Shown in pieces: positions 32,292 through 44,305 of a stretch of DNA of 64,000 nucleotides. The notes beneath the pieces were generated by a model that saw only the letters and a program-made list of their open reading frames with translations, made no database searches and was not told the origin of the DNA. Positions within the stretch are counted from its first letter, which is position 1, and each line of letters starts with the position of its first letter. This stretch comes from Bidens hawaiensis (Eukaryota; Streptophyta; Magnoliopsida; Asterales; Asteraceae). The stretch lies in assembly GCA_021521415.1 (NCBI GenBank), contig JAIQDT010014372.1, forward strand, positions 124,001 through 188,000. The letters are read 5' to 3'. The translations under genes and the position numbers were made by a program.

Positions 32292-35200
32292 TGTAACACC
32301 CCGTAACCGCAGCGGAAACGTAAACGGGATGCAACAGACGCCTCTGATATCAACCACATTGTTTATAAAGAAAACTGAATGCATTAATATACTTCAAAAT
32401 TACATTATCTCGTATTTCATTACCGTCTAGGTGATACACACATCATACAATACGATACATAATTCTATTTATTATAATGTACCCTAACATCCAGCACGCA
32501 AATCTTACACACATCAAGCACTTAGCACGTAAGCAATCACTTCATCTTAGTTGTACCTGAAAAGCATGTGAGAAAACGGGTCAACTACGAATAGTTGGTG
32601 AGTTTCACAATTCGAGTAAACCATGATAAATCATTATCATAAAATAATATTATTATCGCTGTAATTATGCTGAGCCCACAAGTGAAACCTCTGACTATCC
32701 CACACAACCCCCGTGGCATATCCCCCGCCCACGGACCCATGGCATATCCCCCGTCCACGGAACTGCCCCAAACCGCTATGTCTAACATTACATAGCAAAA
32801 TATATATAACACCCAAAATAGACATGTGCAACTGGCTGGGAAACATCAGCAAATCCATGCCGGACCAGTTGGGTTTTTCAGACCAATAGTACTATCCACA
32901 CTCTACCGGCTTTCAGTTAATCACTCGTGTTCCGGGGCCTTAGAATGTTAGCAACTCAGACAATTACCATCTTAGTACATTTCCGTACGATTCCCGTACA
33001 ATAAAATATATATAAATCCACGCAAATCCATGCGTTCAGAATGTACTTAAACATTTCAGTAAAAACATGCTTCCGCCCCGAGAAAATATTCGAAAACAGT
33101 TCAGAAAAAGGGGCTCGTGAAACTCACCTTAGCACATGCAAGCAGGTAACAACAATCATTATCAATTAACACGTCCAATCTGTAATATGATCCCTACGAT
33201 CGTTATTATACACTCATTATTAATATAACTTTAACCAAGTTAACCGGTACATTTGGGGACACTGTCCACCCAGTACTGTACCCATTCCGGGGGCAAGGTT
33301 AACCCAGAAACACTTCTCTGGACTCAGATTGTGATGTCGTTTAGAGTTCAACAGTCAAATTTTCTAATAGCTTGTTTTCCCCGTTTTGCGTGCCTAGCAC
33401 GGTTACCCGTTTTTATGTTTCAAAAAAATTGAGTTTGGTCACACACGACCCGAAAATAGTGGTTGACTGATAATTTAGTTTAAGTTGTGAAATTAGAACT
33501 CAGTTTAGACGGCCCGATTGGCCGCGGGACCCGTTTCCGTATTTGGCGTACCGGAAACTGTTAAATCGGTTAAAAATACCCAAATCATCCGAATTATTTT
33601 CGGATGATTCATTTTTACTTGTTTAACTCAATTATATGAAAATAGTTCATTTTTAGGGTTTTTATACACCAGTCAGTTCGTTTAGACGAACTTTACCGAT
33701 TTACGCGTTTTAACTTTAAAAGTTTGATAATTAGCACAAATAATTATCCGTTTAATCTCGGATCTTGAAATTTTGCACAAACCACTTTTTGACAGCGGGG
33801 AATTTTATAAAAATATTTCCAGAATTAAATTTTATATTTAAAATTTATTTATCTATTTTTAAACACCATTTAAACACTAAATATGTCGTAAATACCAAAC
33901 GATCTTAGAAAAATCCCAAATTTTTCCTGGATGTCCCCTGCCATCCACATAGTCCCCTGTAATTTTTTTCCAGAACCAAAATCTTCTTTTACATGCCATT
34001 TTCACTAAAACCGAGCTAGAAAACCCTAGAACTCGTTTAACCGAAAAGCCTACTTAGACTTATCCAACTGACCTCAAATTTTGTGTGTGACTTATACATG
34101 ATATAAAAAGATTATCTGCAATTTTCCAGAATTGTTCATGATATTTAACTATTTTTCACCATTTTTGGCCAAAACCGAGCATTAAATTCACCAAATATTC
34201 ATCCTTTGTCCAAAAATTACCAAAAATTCACAGAACTCTTATTTTCATATGTAGAACACCTCTGTAAAATTTCATGACCTAACTCTAAAGCATCAACAAT
34301 CTGTCCAAATTTCCCAAAACCGAACATAACCGAATATACCTTTCGTTTTCCGCCACTACAAGCTACAAACTCGTCTTTCCGCCTTATCTACCACTTAATA
34401 CAGAACCTACAACCAACATACCACAATACCAAGCAAGTCACACTCACGATCAAGCCATTTCTTTCATGGTTACGGTTATGATACAAAAACAAAGATTTAA
34501 CCCGTAAAAATTCGTTTTTGATTCGTTTAACTCCTTTCTTGGACCAAGATCCCTTGTATAACCCGTATACATCACTTGATCACGCAAGAATCGGTTTTTA
34601 TCTTAGAAACCTCATTTTCTTGCAAACAAACTCAAGAAACGAAGATGAACACGTGATTAACTCGATTCTTTACCTTGTTTTCTTGCTAAAAAGTCTCGGT
34701 TTTGGATCATGATCTTGAGAGGAGATGAGGAATGTTGGTTAGCTTGATGAAAAAAAGAAAATGAAATAATGGGGAAGACCCCTTGGGCCGATCGGACTAT
34801 GTGGGGGGTGGGGTGGGACCCACCTCTCCATTCTAGGCCACACAATTGGATTCCCGTAATCCGGATAATGTTTTGGATAATCTGGTTCAGTTCGTTTTTC
34901 GGTTAAATGTCTAATTCGGGTTAAAACGAGGCTAAAACGGTCGTTTTTCGGCTAAAAATGAAATTTATATAAAACCACTTTAAAAAAACTTAAACCATGA
35001 CTTCTATTAACTTAAAATACCATGTTATTAATAATTGCGCATCTTTTTCGGCTTGATCGATTGTCTCTTGCTCGGTTTGGTATTAAAGGTTTCGTTTAAC
35101 GTACCGACGTACCATTAAATCGAAAATTCTTTTTTTTTGTGCCGTACTTTACTTATCCCGAAGCATTAATGCTTCATAGAATCACTAAATATTATAGATA

Positions 35201-35416
35201 TCGTCTATAATTGAACCCTCAATTCGTTCGGGTTTCAATAACTATCGATCGATTAATCGCATATTCAATACGATGAATTATATATTCACGTACAATCAGT
35301 ACTGTGAACCATGTATTCTCGTATAATTACCATGGCAACTCATGTATCCGACATAAAATATGACGTAACTATCGTCTACCGGTTAGGGTATCCCTGGTTT
35401 CGTCGGAATCGTTACA
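32292..35416 (-). mobile_element. 3' LTR of the 12-kb element, 3,125 bp
   Basis: In plus view starts tgtaacaccccgtaac and ends aatcgttaca. It contains a doubled GC-rich inverted-repeat phrase (ccgtggcatatcccccgccc) at 32712-32762. No gene inside. Confidence 0.95.
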
Positions 35417-35428
35417 TTCTCCCCCCGT
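35417..35428 (-). other. Polypurine tract of the 12-kb element
   Basis: AACGGGGGGAGAA on the minus strand directly before the 3' LTR start TGTAACG. Confidence 0.85.
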
Positions 35429-36496
35429 TAAGAAATTTCGTCCTCGAAATTTTACACGCCCACTATCCCCTTTCGAGAGAAAAGTGGGGGGTTTTTCCTT
35501 CAGCATTCACCCTCGCGTTACCAGGTATAATCTGGTCCTCGCTGTGAATTCCACTTAATCTTAATAAATAAAGCTTGGTATGTCCAAACTGTTTAGTTTT
35601 CCCGTCTACTATCTCTACGGAATTAGTTATGATATCAAGCATGTCTTCTATGAGTAGCTCTATTACTAGTACTTTCGTTGCCTCATCGCTTAGGCACTTT
35701 TCAATCCGTATACATGGCAAAACATTATGTATAGTATTTAGCCCCTAGAGTACTTTAATCGATAAACTACATGACCAATCTTGGAGATAGTCTCATGAGG
35801 TCCTGTATATTAAGGAGTTATTTTCGGTTTTGCCAAACCTCATATCACCTCTCTAAGGTGATGCCTTAAAAATACCTTGTCACCTCTTTCCGGCGACAAT
35901 GGTTTCCTTTAAATGTTGGCATAAATCCTTTGCCAATCTCACGCTGCTTTCAACTTATCTTAAATATTATAAATCCGATTGGTTGATTCTCGAATCAATT
36001 CAAATCTTATGGCTTGATTGACGCCCATTTTTAATTTAACAAATTGGTGATAAATACTTCACCCATAGAAAGCTTCAAGCTCTCGATGCCTCCTTCCCCG
36101 CCTTCCAATATTGGAAGTAGGATGACTATTTCGATCTGAGATAATTGAAAATGGTACTCCACGACGAGATACCATTTCACCAACATGAATTTGGGCGAGA
36201 ATTCATTGTGGTAATCGACATGGATTGGGATGAAATGCGAGGATTGGTTAATCGATCCGCGATTACTCAATTTACCTCATGCCTTTGATATATCTTGGGG
36301 ATTTGCGTCCCGAAACCCATTGTAATTTATTCCCACTATCATTGGCGAATTTTTTGTCGTTGTGGCGTTCCCAAGGGTTTTCGGTATGCAGCCTTATCTC
36401 TTGCATAACTTATATTTTCACCAACATACGTAACCATATCTTTCTCCACACTCGGTCATTAACAAAATCCTTTCAGATGTTCGTATCATCAATAGA

Positions 36497-37160
36497 CTAA
36501 TCCGATCCCGGATGTATGGAATATTTCGATCTATGCGCTTCGTCCATGATTAATTCACGAAGGTCATGGAGGGTCGGGATCCAAACCCGATTTTTGAAGT
36601 AGAGAATTTCGTCCACGCGCTGTTCGACATTCTTCTCATTGCCATAAAGCTCCTCCCTTTCCAATTGTTCTTCTCTCAACGCCTCACGTTAAGCGACTCG
36701 AATTAGGTCCGAAAGGTTCGACTGAACTATCATCCCCAGCGCTCGCACTCGCAATGACTTAACCCGACCTTTCCTACTCAAGGCATCGGCTACGACGCTA
36801 GCCTTGCCGGGGTGATAACGGATGTCACAGTCATAATCGCTTAACAACTTGACCCATCTTCATTGCTTCATATTCAGTTCTTTCCGATCGAATATGTGTT
36901 GCAAACTTTTATGATTAGTGAAGATGGTGCACTTCGTACCGTGGAGATAATGTCCCCAGATTTTAAGTGCGAAGAAAAACGCTCCCAGTTCTAAGTCATG
37001 AGTAGTGTAATTTTTCTTGTGTACTTTTAACTATCGGGAAGCATAGGCTATAACCTTATTATTCTGCATCAACACGCATCCTAACCCTCTACGCGAGGCG
37101 TCACAATACGCGACAAAACCATCGTCTCCATCGGGGAGACTTAAAATCGGCGCTTGGCAT
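36497..37160 (-). pseudogene. Integrase zinc domain and RNase H remnants, 12-kb element
   Basis: ILYFKNRVWIPTLHDLRELIMDEAHRSKYSIHPGSD (36590-36497, in part) is the integrase HHCC landmark. Decayed RNase H ([12 protein letters not shown] text near 36790-36760 and the connection region to 37160) precedes it. From 35429 to 36496 only faint integrase-like phrases remain (for example FHPIHVDYHNEFSPKFMLV near 36230). Confidence 0.75.
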
Positions 37161-37690
37161 AATTTTAATGGTTTCCATCTTATTTGGATCTATGTGAAAT
37201 CCTTGTTGCTTTACAACATGACCAAGGGATTATGCCTTCTTTATTCAAAATCACATTTCGAAAACTTAGCGTACAACTCTTCTTTCTTTAACACTTCCAC
37301 AATTTTCCTTAACCGTCGTTCGTGCTCTTCTTTACGTTGCGAATATATCAAAATATCATCAATGGATGCTATGAATTTGTCAAAATAAAGTTTACAGACC
37401 CGGTTCATGAGTTCCATGAACACTGCCTGCGCATTTGTTAGCTCAAACGGCATGAATAAGAATTCACAATGGCCGTAGCGAGTCCGAAACGCTGTTGTTG
37501 CAACGTCCTCCTCTTGGATTTTTCATTTGGTGATAACTATATCTAAGATCAATTTTCTAAAAACAAATCGCCCCTTGCAGTTGGTTAAATAGATCATTTA
37601 CTTCGAAGAAGTGAATACCTATTCTTGATCGTCATTTTATTCAATTTTCCCTAATCAATACATATCCTAACACTTCCGTCCTTCATTTCC
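37161..37690 (-). pseudogene. RT remnant, 12-kb element
   Basis: MPFELTNAQAVFMELMNRV and the catalytic region FIASIDDILIYSQRKEEHE (37453-37300) with LLKKEELYAKFSKCDF-like text identify RT. The catalytic box reads SIDD. Surrounding frames are broken. Confidence 0.8.
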
Positions 37691-37693
37691 CAA

Positions 37694-38238
37694 TTAAAAC
37701 TGGTGCACCCCATGGTGACTAACTAGGTCGTATAAAACCTTATCCAACAATTCTTGTAACTGATTGGATAATTCTTGCATCTCGGACGGTGCAAGTCGGT
37801 AGGGTGCTTTAGCAACAGGGCCAGCTTGAGGCATTAAATCGATTCTGAATTCGACCTGTCGGGTTGGCGGTAACCCAGGAAGTTCTTCTGGGAAAACTTC
37901 TGGATATTTACGTATCACCGAAACATCTTCTATATGTTTTCTTTTAAATACTTTGGCAATCGCGTTTGTTAAATACACCACGTTTTCTTGTCGTAAATAT
38001 TATAGCATCTCAAGATGAGACTAGAGTGGTAACATAATACCGTACACTTTTCTCTGTATCTAATTGCTTCATCGTCCGAAGGAGAGCTTCTAATCATCTT
38101 CTTTTCATATTTGATTTCAGCTTCGTGTTGAGTTAGCCAATCCATGTTAACTATTACGTCAAAACTTCTTAACTTTACTGGTCGTAGGTCAATAAGGAAA
38201 GGATTAATCGTTCCGAATAATAGGGCAATTCCGAACAA
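37694..38238 (-). pseudogene. Protease end and RT start, 12-kb element
   Basis: SFDVIVNMDWLTQHEAEI (about 38155-38110) is the end of the protease, with Asn where Gly is usual. IRKYPEVFPEELPGLPPTRQ and APYRLAPSEMQELSNQLQEL (37915-37745) start RT. Two frames are involved. Confidence 0.8.
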
Positions 38239-38439
38239 TTTAGTTAACCATTAGGGATTCACCGTTAGCGATTCTACAGTATAGGGTTCTATAGTTTCAC
38301 TAATCGGTATCTTTCCAAATGATAGGAGGTTAACAGGAACTAACTTCTATCGACGACCGTAAAAATATCGCTGAAGCCCATTGATTTAAAACTACAACAT
38401 ACTTAATACCACCTTTGGTTCATGACGTGCTTTATTCGA

Positions 38440-39000
38440 ATTACTCACAAAGGCACGGCTCCTTGCTTGATCAGAGGTTGATGCTTGTCATGAGGTTCGT
38501 CTTCCAACGACACCTTGGTTCAACTTTGGGCAATTTATCTTGAAACGTTCTGTACTGTCACATTCATAGCAAGTACAACTGTTTGGCATAATTTGATTTC
38601 TTTGGATGGATTATTATTGAAGTTGTTGGGTTCGGAGTGGTTGTACACGAATGGGTTGGGGTTGCCGGTTCACATGGCTTCAATTGGTTCTACAATTGGG
38701 CCATTACTTCCATCTTTACCACACCTGTGGCCTACTATCACTCGACATTCTTCTTCCTGCCGATAACCATATTTTCCACATTTAGGGAAGGACCCTTCAT
38801 GCGGTTCATGTTTTCACACCAGAACTAGTCTTGGTATAATTCTGGATTGTAGGGCATGCCTACTTATTCACAAGTCTATTTTGCACTATACCTTTATCAT
38901 TTCTCTTCTTTAGCACTCGACGTCTCACCTAACGTCCTTCCATTCCGCTTCCCATAAAGTCGAATATATCAATGCTGGCTTGTGACACAACCCTTCCAAA
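38440..39000 (-). pseudogene. Gag nucleocapsid remnant, 12-kb element
   Basis: A CCHC knuckle can be read near 38595-38535 as CYECDSTERFKINC, with Arg in place of the zinc-binding His. The surrounding text is frameshifted. Confidence 0.55.
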
Positions 39001-41164
39001 TGTTGTATATTTTACAGGGTTGACTATACTCCTTATCGATGGAGTTAGTCCCCAATATAGTGCTCACTTCGCTTAGTTTCAGGAGTAATTAGCCATGTTA
39101 CCAGACATGACAATTCCTTCAAACGGTTAGCGTGTTCTAAGTGATCAGCACACAACATTTCTATCTTTCATAGCTCAGTTTCCAATCTCTGAGTTTATTT
39201 ACTCGAAATAAAGTGCTCTAGCACAAGAATTTTTAAATCCTGACCATATCATCTGAGCAATAATTTTCTAACTATAATTTTGTACATTCGTGTTCCATCA
39301 CGATACAACATAATCTACCAACATATCTGTAGCATATTTCACCACATCATGTTCTAGACTCTTACCAATATCCTTAACCATTTCGATCTTTTCTATCCAT
39401 TTGCTAATCTATTCCTCCCTTTACCATCAGTAAACTATTAATAATTTCCTTAACACAACCAACAAACATATCCTTCATACCGGATCTAATTCATTATGAC
39501 TACTATCCATGTTTAGTTTATAACTAATACTTGTAGTCATAATAGTATTCGGTGGGACATTAACACTCTTAGTAATAACACTAAGAATTGAAATATTCAT
39601 AATCATGTGATTGCTCGATCTATAAGTCTGCGATCACATTTGCATCAACACTAGCAGTGATCTGTGATACGACACTCGGTATCATCATCTGCTATCTTTG
39701 AGCAATCAACTGAATCATATCAATCTTCATCATTGGAGTTACTCTCTTTATGTCATTCTGCCGTACTCATCCCGTACGCAGTGATCAATATTAATTTCAC
39801 CGTATGACTCGTTACCAGCTCAATTATAACAGCAAGTACACATACACACCAAGTATTATCATACATATTACACATACTAGTATCTAGTATATATGTCCCA
39901 CAAATATAATAACATATGGACTTAACCTGACGTCAGTTAACGTTTAAACATTTTTCATACTCTTGTCACCAACTAACATATAGATCTTTCTTAACAAAGA
40001 TTAATGTTTAATATGCTTGATTTCAATATCCTTCTGCATGTCAGCATAACCGATACATGCTTACCGTGAGCACCAAACGATTACGTACCACGGAGTTATA
40101 ATATCTGTGTCTATTTGTATAACCGGCATACACGGTATACCACCTACGAACGATCAACCAACTAGGCTATAATGATTCCAACACCTCTTTGTGTATGGGT
40201 AATCATTCTATTCGAGTATACATGGGTATGGGCATCTAACGGATGTAAGGATAGCATAGGGAATTGCAAGGTTCAAGGTAATCGCGCAACATGGGTTGCA
40301 TTCAAATATTATCAATTAATATTATGGGGAACTCTATCACTTGCTCAGTCAATGTCCTCAGGCGTTCTAGGTTCGCTAAAATCGGTAACTCTCGATCTGG
40401 AGGTGGTATGTCTCATATGTTTGAGAGTGAGAAACACACATATATATTTCTATATATATTATTTTTATCTGCTCATTTACTATCAAATTTATTATTATTA
40501 TTATTATTTTATTTCATTTTATTTATTTATTTATTTATTTTTTTATTTTTTTTACCTTAATGGAATAGGAATGGGTTCAGGTACAGATTCGTCCGTACGT
40601 GAGGGTCGGCGGCTCGAGTGAACATAGGGGGTTATTAGGATATACGGTACCGGTGTTGGTAGGGTAAGGGATTTATCAATTTTGGTTGGGAGTGACGGTT
40701 ACTAGATATTTCTGGTTAATGTCAAACGGGAGATCTAACTTGGTACTATCATAACTATGGCCCGATAAGTCAGACTCATTATCAACCGATGCTCTAGAAA
40801 TTTTCAGCATCCTCAGTATTTTTATTATTTTATCCCCCGGTTCCTTATCCGGGTCCTATTTCTCAATACCTGTATCCACAAGATATGTACATATATATAC
40901 ACATTAGCACGTATAAATAATATTATATACTTTACACATATGTTGCCATTTTTACCTATTAATGTACCCCGTGACTTCCCTTGAATTCCTTCGTGCGGGC
41001 AAGTCTGTTATTATGTTCCGGACTATAATAACTCACTTGTCCATCCAAGTTCATCCAGCTCTCGTCACTATAAATTATTAGTTGATATTCAGATCCTATA
41101 ATACTTGAGCTACTGGTTATATTTTAGGTATCTTTTAAAGACATCCTAATTCTTTATAACCAAT
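39001..41164 (-). other. Leader and unreadable gag of the 12-kb element
   Basis: No domain could be recognised over 2.1 kb between the knuckle and the primer site. It is AT-rich, with a TTA/ATTT run at 40485-40550. A plus-strand open stretch at 40172-40621 is a low-complexity artefact. Confidence 0.5.
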
Positions 41165-41177
41165 GGCTCTGATACCA
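41165..41177 (-). other. Primer binding site of the 12-kb element
   Basis: On the minus strand TGGTATCAGAGCC, the exact initiator tRNA-Met complement, five bases from the LTR end. Confidence 0.9.
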
Positions 41178-41182
41178 AGTTC

Positions 41183-44100
41183 TGTAACACCCCGTAACCG
41201 CAGCGGAAACGTAAACGGGATGCAACAGACGCCTCTGATATCAACCACATTGTTTATAAAGAAAACTGAATGCATTAATATACTTCAAAATTACATTATC
41301 TCGTATTTCATTACCGTCTAGGTGATACACACATCATACAATACGATACATAATTCTATTTATTATAATGTACCCTAACATCCAGCACGCAAATCTTACA
41401 CACATCAAGCAATTAGCACGTAAGCAATCACTTCATCTTAGTTGTACCTGAAAAGCATGTGAGAAAACGGGTCAACTACGAATAGTTGGTGAGTTTCACA
41501 ATTCGAGTAAACCATGATAAATCATTATCATAAAATAATATTATTATCGATGTAATTATGCTGAGCCCACAAGAGAAACCTCTGACTATCCCACACAACC
41601 CCCGTGGCATATCCCCCTCCCACGGACCCGTGGCATATCCCCCGCCCACGGAACTGCCCCAAACCGCTATGTCTAACATTACATAGCAATATATATAACA
41701 CCCAAAATAGACATGTGCAACTGGCTGGGAAACATCAGCAAATCCATGCCGGACCAGTTGGGTTTGTCAGACCAATAGTACTATCCACACTCTACCGGCT
41801 TTCAGTTAATCACTCGTGTTCCGGGGCCTTAGAATGTTAGCAACTCAGACAATTACCATCTTAGTACATTTCCGTACGATTCCTGTACAATAAAATATAT
41901 ATAAATCCACGCAAATCCATGCGTTCAGAATGTACTTAAACATTTTAGTAAAAACATGCTTCCGCCCCGAGAAAATATTCGAAAACAGTTCAGAAAAAGG
42001 GGCTCGTGAAACTCACCTTAGCACATGCAAGCAGGTAACAACAATCATTATCAATTAACACGTCCAATCTGTAATATGATCCCTACGATCGTTATTATAC
42101 ACTCATTATTAATATAACTTTAACCAAGTTAACCGGTACATTTGGGGACACTGTCCACCCAGTACTGTACCCATTCCGGGGGCAAGGTTAACCCAGAAAC
42201 ACTTCTCTGGACTCAGATTGTGATGTCGTTTAGAGTTCAACAGTCAAATTTTCTAATAGCTTGTTTTCCCCGTTTTGCGTGCCTAGCACGGTTACCCGTT
42301 TTTATGTTTCAAAAAAATTGAGTTTGGTCACACACGACCCGAAAATAGTGGTTGACTGATAATTTAGTTTAAGTTGTGAAATTAGAACTCAGTTTAGACG
42401 GCCCGATTGGCCGCGGGACCCGTTTCCGTATTCGGCGTACCGGAAACTGTTAAATCGGTTAAAAATACCCAAATCATCCGAATTATTTTCGGATGATTCA
42501 TTTTTACTTGTTTAACTCAATTATATGAAAATAGTTCATTTTTAGGGTTTTTATACACCAGTCAGTTCGTTTAGACGAACTTTACCGGTTTACGCGTTTT
42601 AACTTTAAAAGTTTGATAATTAGCACAAATAATTATCCGTTTAATCTCGGATCTTGAAATTTTGCACAAACCACTTTTTGACAGCGGGGAATTTTATAAA
42701 AATATTTCCAGAATTAAATTTTATATTTAAAATTTATTTATCTATTTTTAAACACCATTTAAACACTAAATATGTCGTAAATACCAAACGATCTTAGAAA
42801 AATCCCAAATTTTTCCTGGATGTCCCCTGCCATCCACATAGTCCCCTGTAATTTTTTTCCAGAACCAAAATCTTCTTTTACATGCCATTTTCACTAAAAC
42901 CGAGCTAGAAAACCCTAAACTCGTTTAACCGAAAAGCCTACTTAGACTTCTCCAACTGACCTCAAATTTTGTGTGTGACTTATACATGATATAAAAAGAT
43001 TATCTGCAATTTTCCAGAATTTTTCATGATATTTAACTATTTTTCACCATTTTTGGCCAAAACCGAGCATTAAATTCACCAAATATTCATCCTTTGTCCA
43101 AAAATTACCAAAAATTCACAGAACTCTTATTTTCATATGTAGAACACCTCTGTAAAATTTCATGACCTAACTCTAAAGCATCAACAATCTGTCCAAATTT
43201 CCCAAAACCGAACATAACCGAATATACCTTTCGTTTTCCGCCACTACAAGCTACAAATCGTCTTTCCGCCTTATCTACCACTAAATACAGAACCTACAAC
43301 CAACATACCACAATACCAAGCAAGTCACACTCACGATCAAGCCATTTCTTTCATGGTTACGGTTATGATACAAAAACAAAGATTTAACCCGTAAAAATTC
43401 GTTTTTGATTCGTTTAACTCCTTTCTTGGACCAAGATCCCTTGTATAACCCGTATACATCACTTGATCATGCAAGAATCGGTTTTCATCTTAGAAACCTC
43501 ATTTTCTTGCAAACAAACTCAAGAAACGAAGATGAACACGTGATTAACTCGATTCTTTACCTTGTTTTCTTGCTAAAAAGTCTCGGTTTTGGATCATGAT
43601 CTTGAGAGGAGATGAAGAATTTTGGTTAGCTTGATGAAAAAAAGAAAATGAAATAATGGGGAAGACCCCTTGGGCCGATCGGACTATGTGGGGGGTGGGG
43701 TGGGACCCACCTCTCCATTCTAGGCCACACAATTGGATTCCCGTAATCCGGATAATATTTTGGATAATCTGGTTCAGTTCGTTTTTCGGTTAAATGTCTA
43801 ATTCGGCTTAAAACGAGGCTAAAACGGTCGTTTTTCGGCTAAAAATGAAATTTATATAAAACCACTTTAAAAAAAACTTAAACCATGACTTCCATTAACT
43901 TAAAATACCATGTTATTAATAATTGCGCATCTTTTTCGGCTTGATCGATTGTCTCTTGCTCGGTTTGGTATTAAAGGTTTCGTTTAACGTACCGACGTAC
44001 CATTAAATCGAAAATTCTTTTTTTTTTGTGCCGTACTTTACTTATCCCGAAGCATTAATGCTTCATAGAATCACTAAATATTATAGATATCGTCTATAAT

Positions 44101-44305
44101 TGAACCCTCGATTCGTTCGGGTTTCAATAACTATCGATCGATTAATCGCATATTCAATACGATGAATTATATATTCACGTACAATCAGTACAGTGAACCA
44201 TGTATTCTCGTATAATTACCATGGTAACTCATGTACCCGACATAAAATATGACGTAACTATCGTCTACCGGTTAGGGTATCCCTGGTTTCGTCAGAATCG
44301 TTACA
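41183..44305 (-). mobile_element. 5' LTR of the 12-kb element, 3,123 bp
   Basis: Collinear with 32292-35416 and about 99% identical. Followed by TSD tgcag at 44306-44310. Confidence 0.95.

Larger units (their letters stand above)
32292..44305 (-). mobile_element. 12-kb Ty3/gypsy element, young LTRs, dead coding region, TSD tgcag
   Basis: Two LTRs of about 3.12 kb, tgcag at 32287-32291 and 44306-44310, a primer site next to the right LTR and a polypurine tract next to the left LTR give a complete 12,014-bp minus-strand element. I count about 31 differences (some indels) between the LTRs, that is about 1%. The internal 5.8 kb holds recognisable gag, PR, RT, RH and INT fragments, but no open frame longer than about 95 codons. 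Confidence 0.95.

Noticed and set aside
32585..32858. Short frames repeated at 41476-41679
   Set aside because: They recur because they lie in the two LTRs of the 12-kb element; no domain and no start context.
40172..40621. Plus-strand 149-codon open frame in the 12-kb element
   Set aside because: Antisense to the element, with a low-complexity Tyr/Phe-rich tail from ATT/TTA repeats and no domain.
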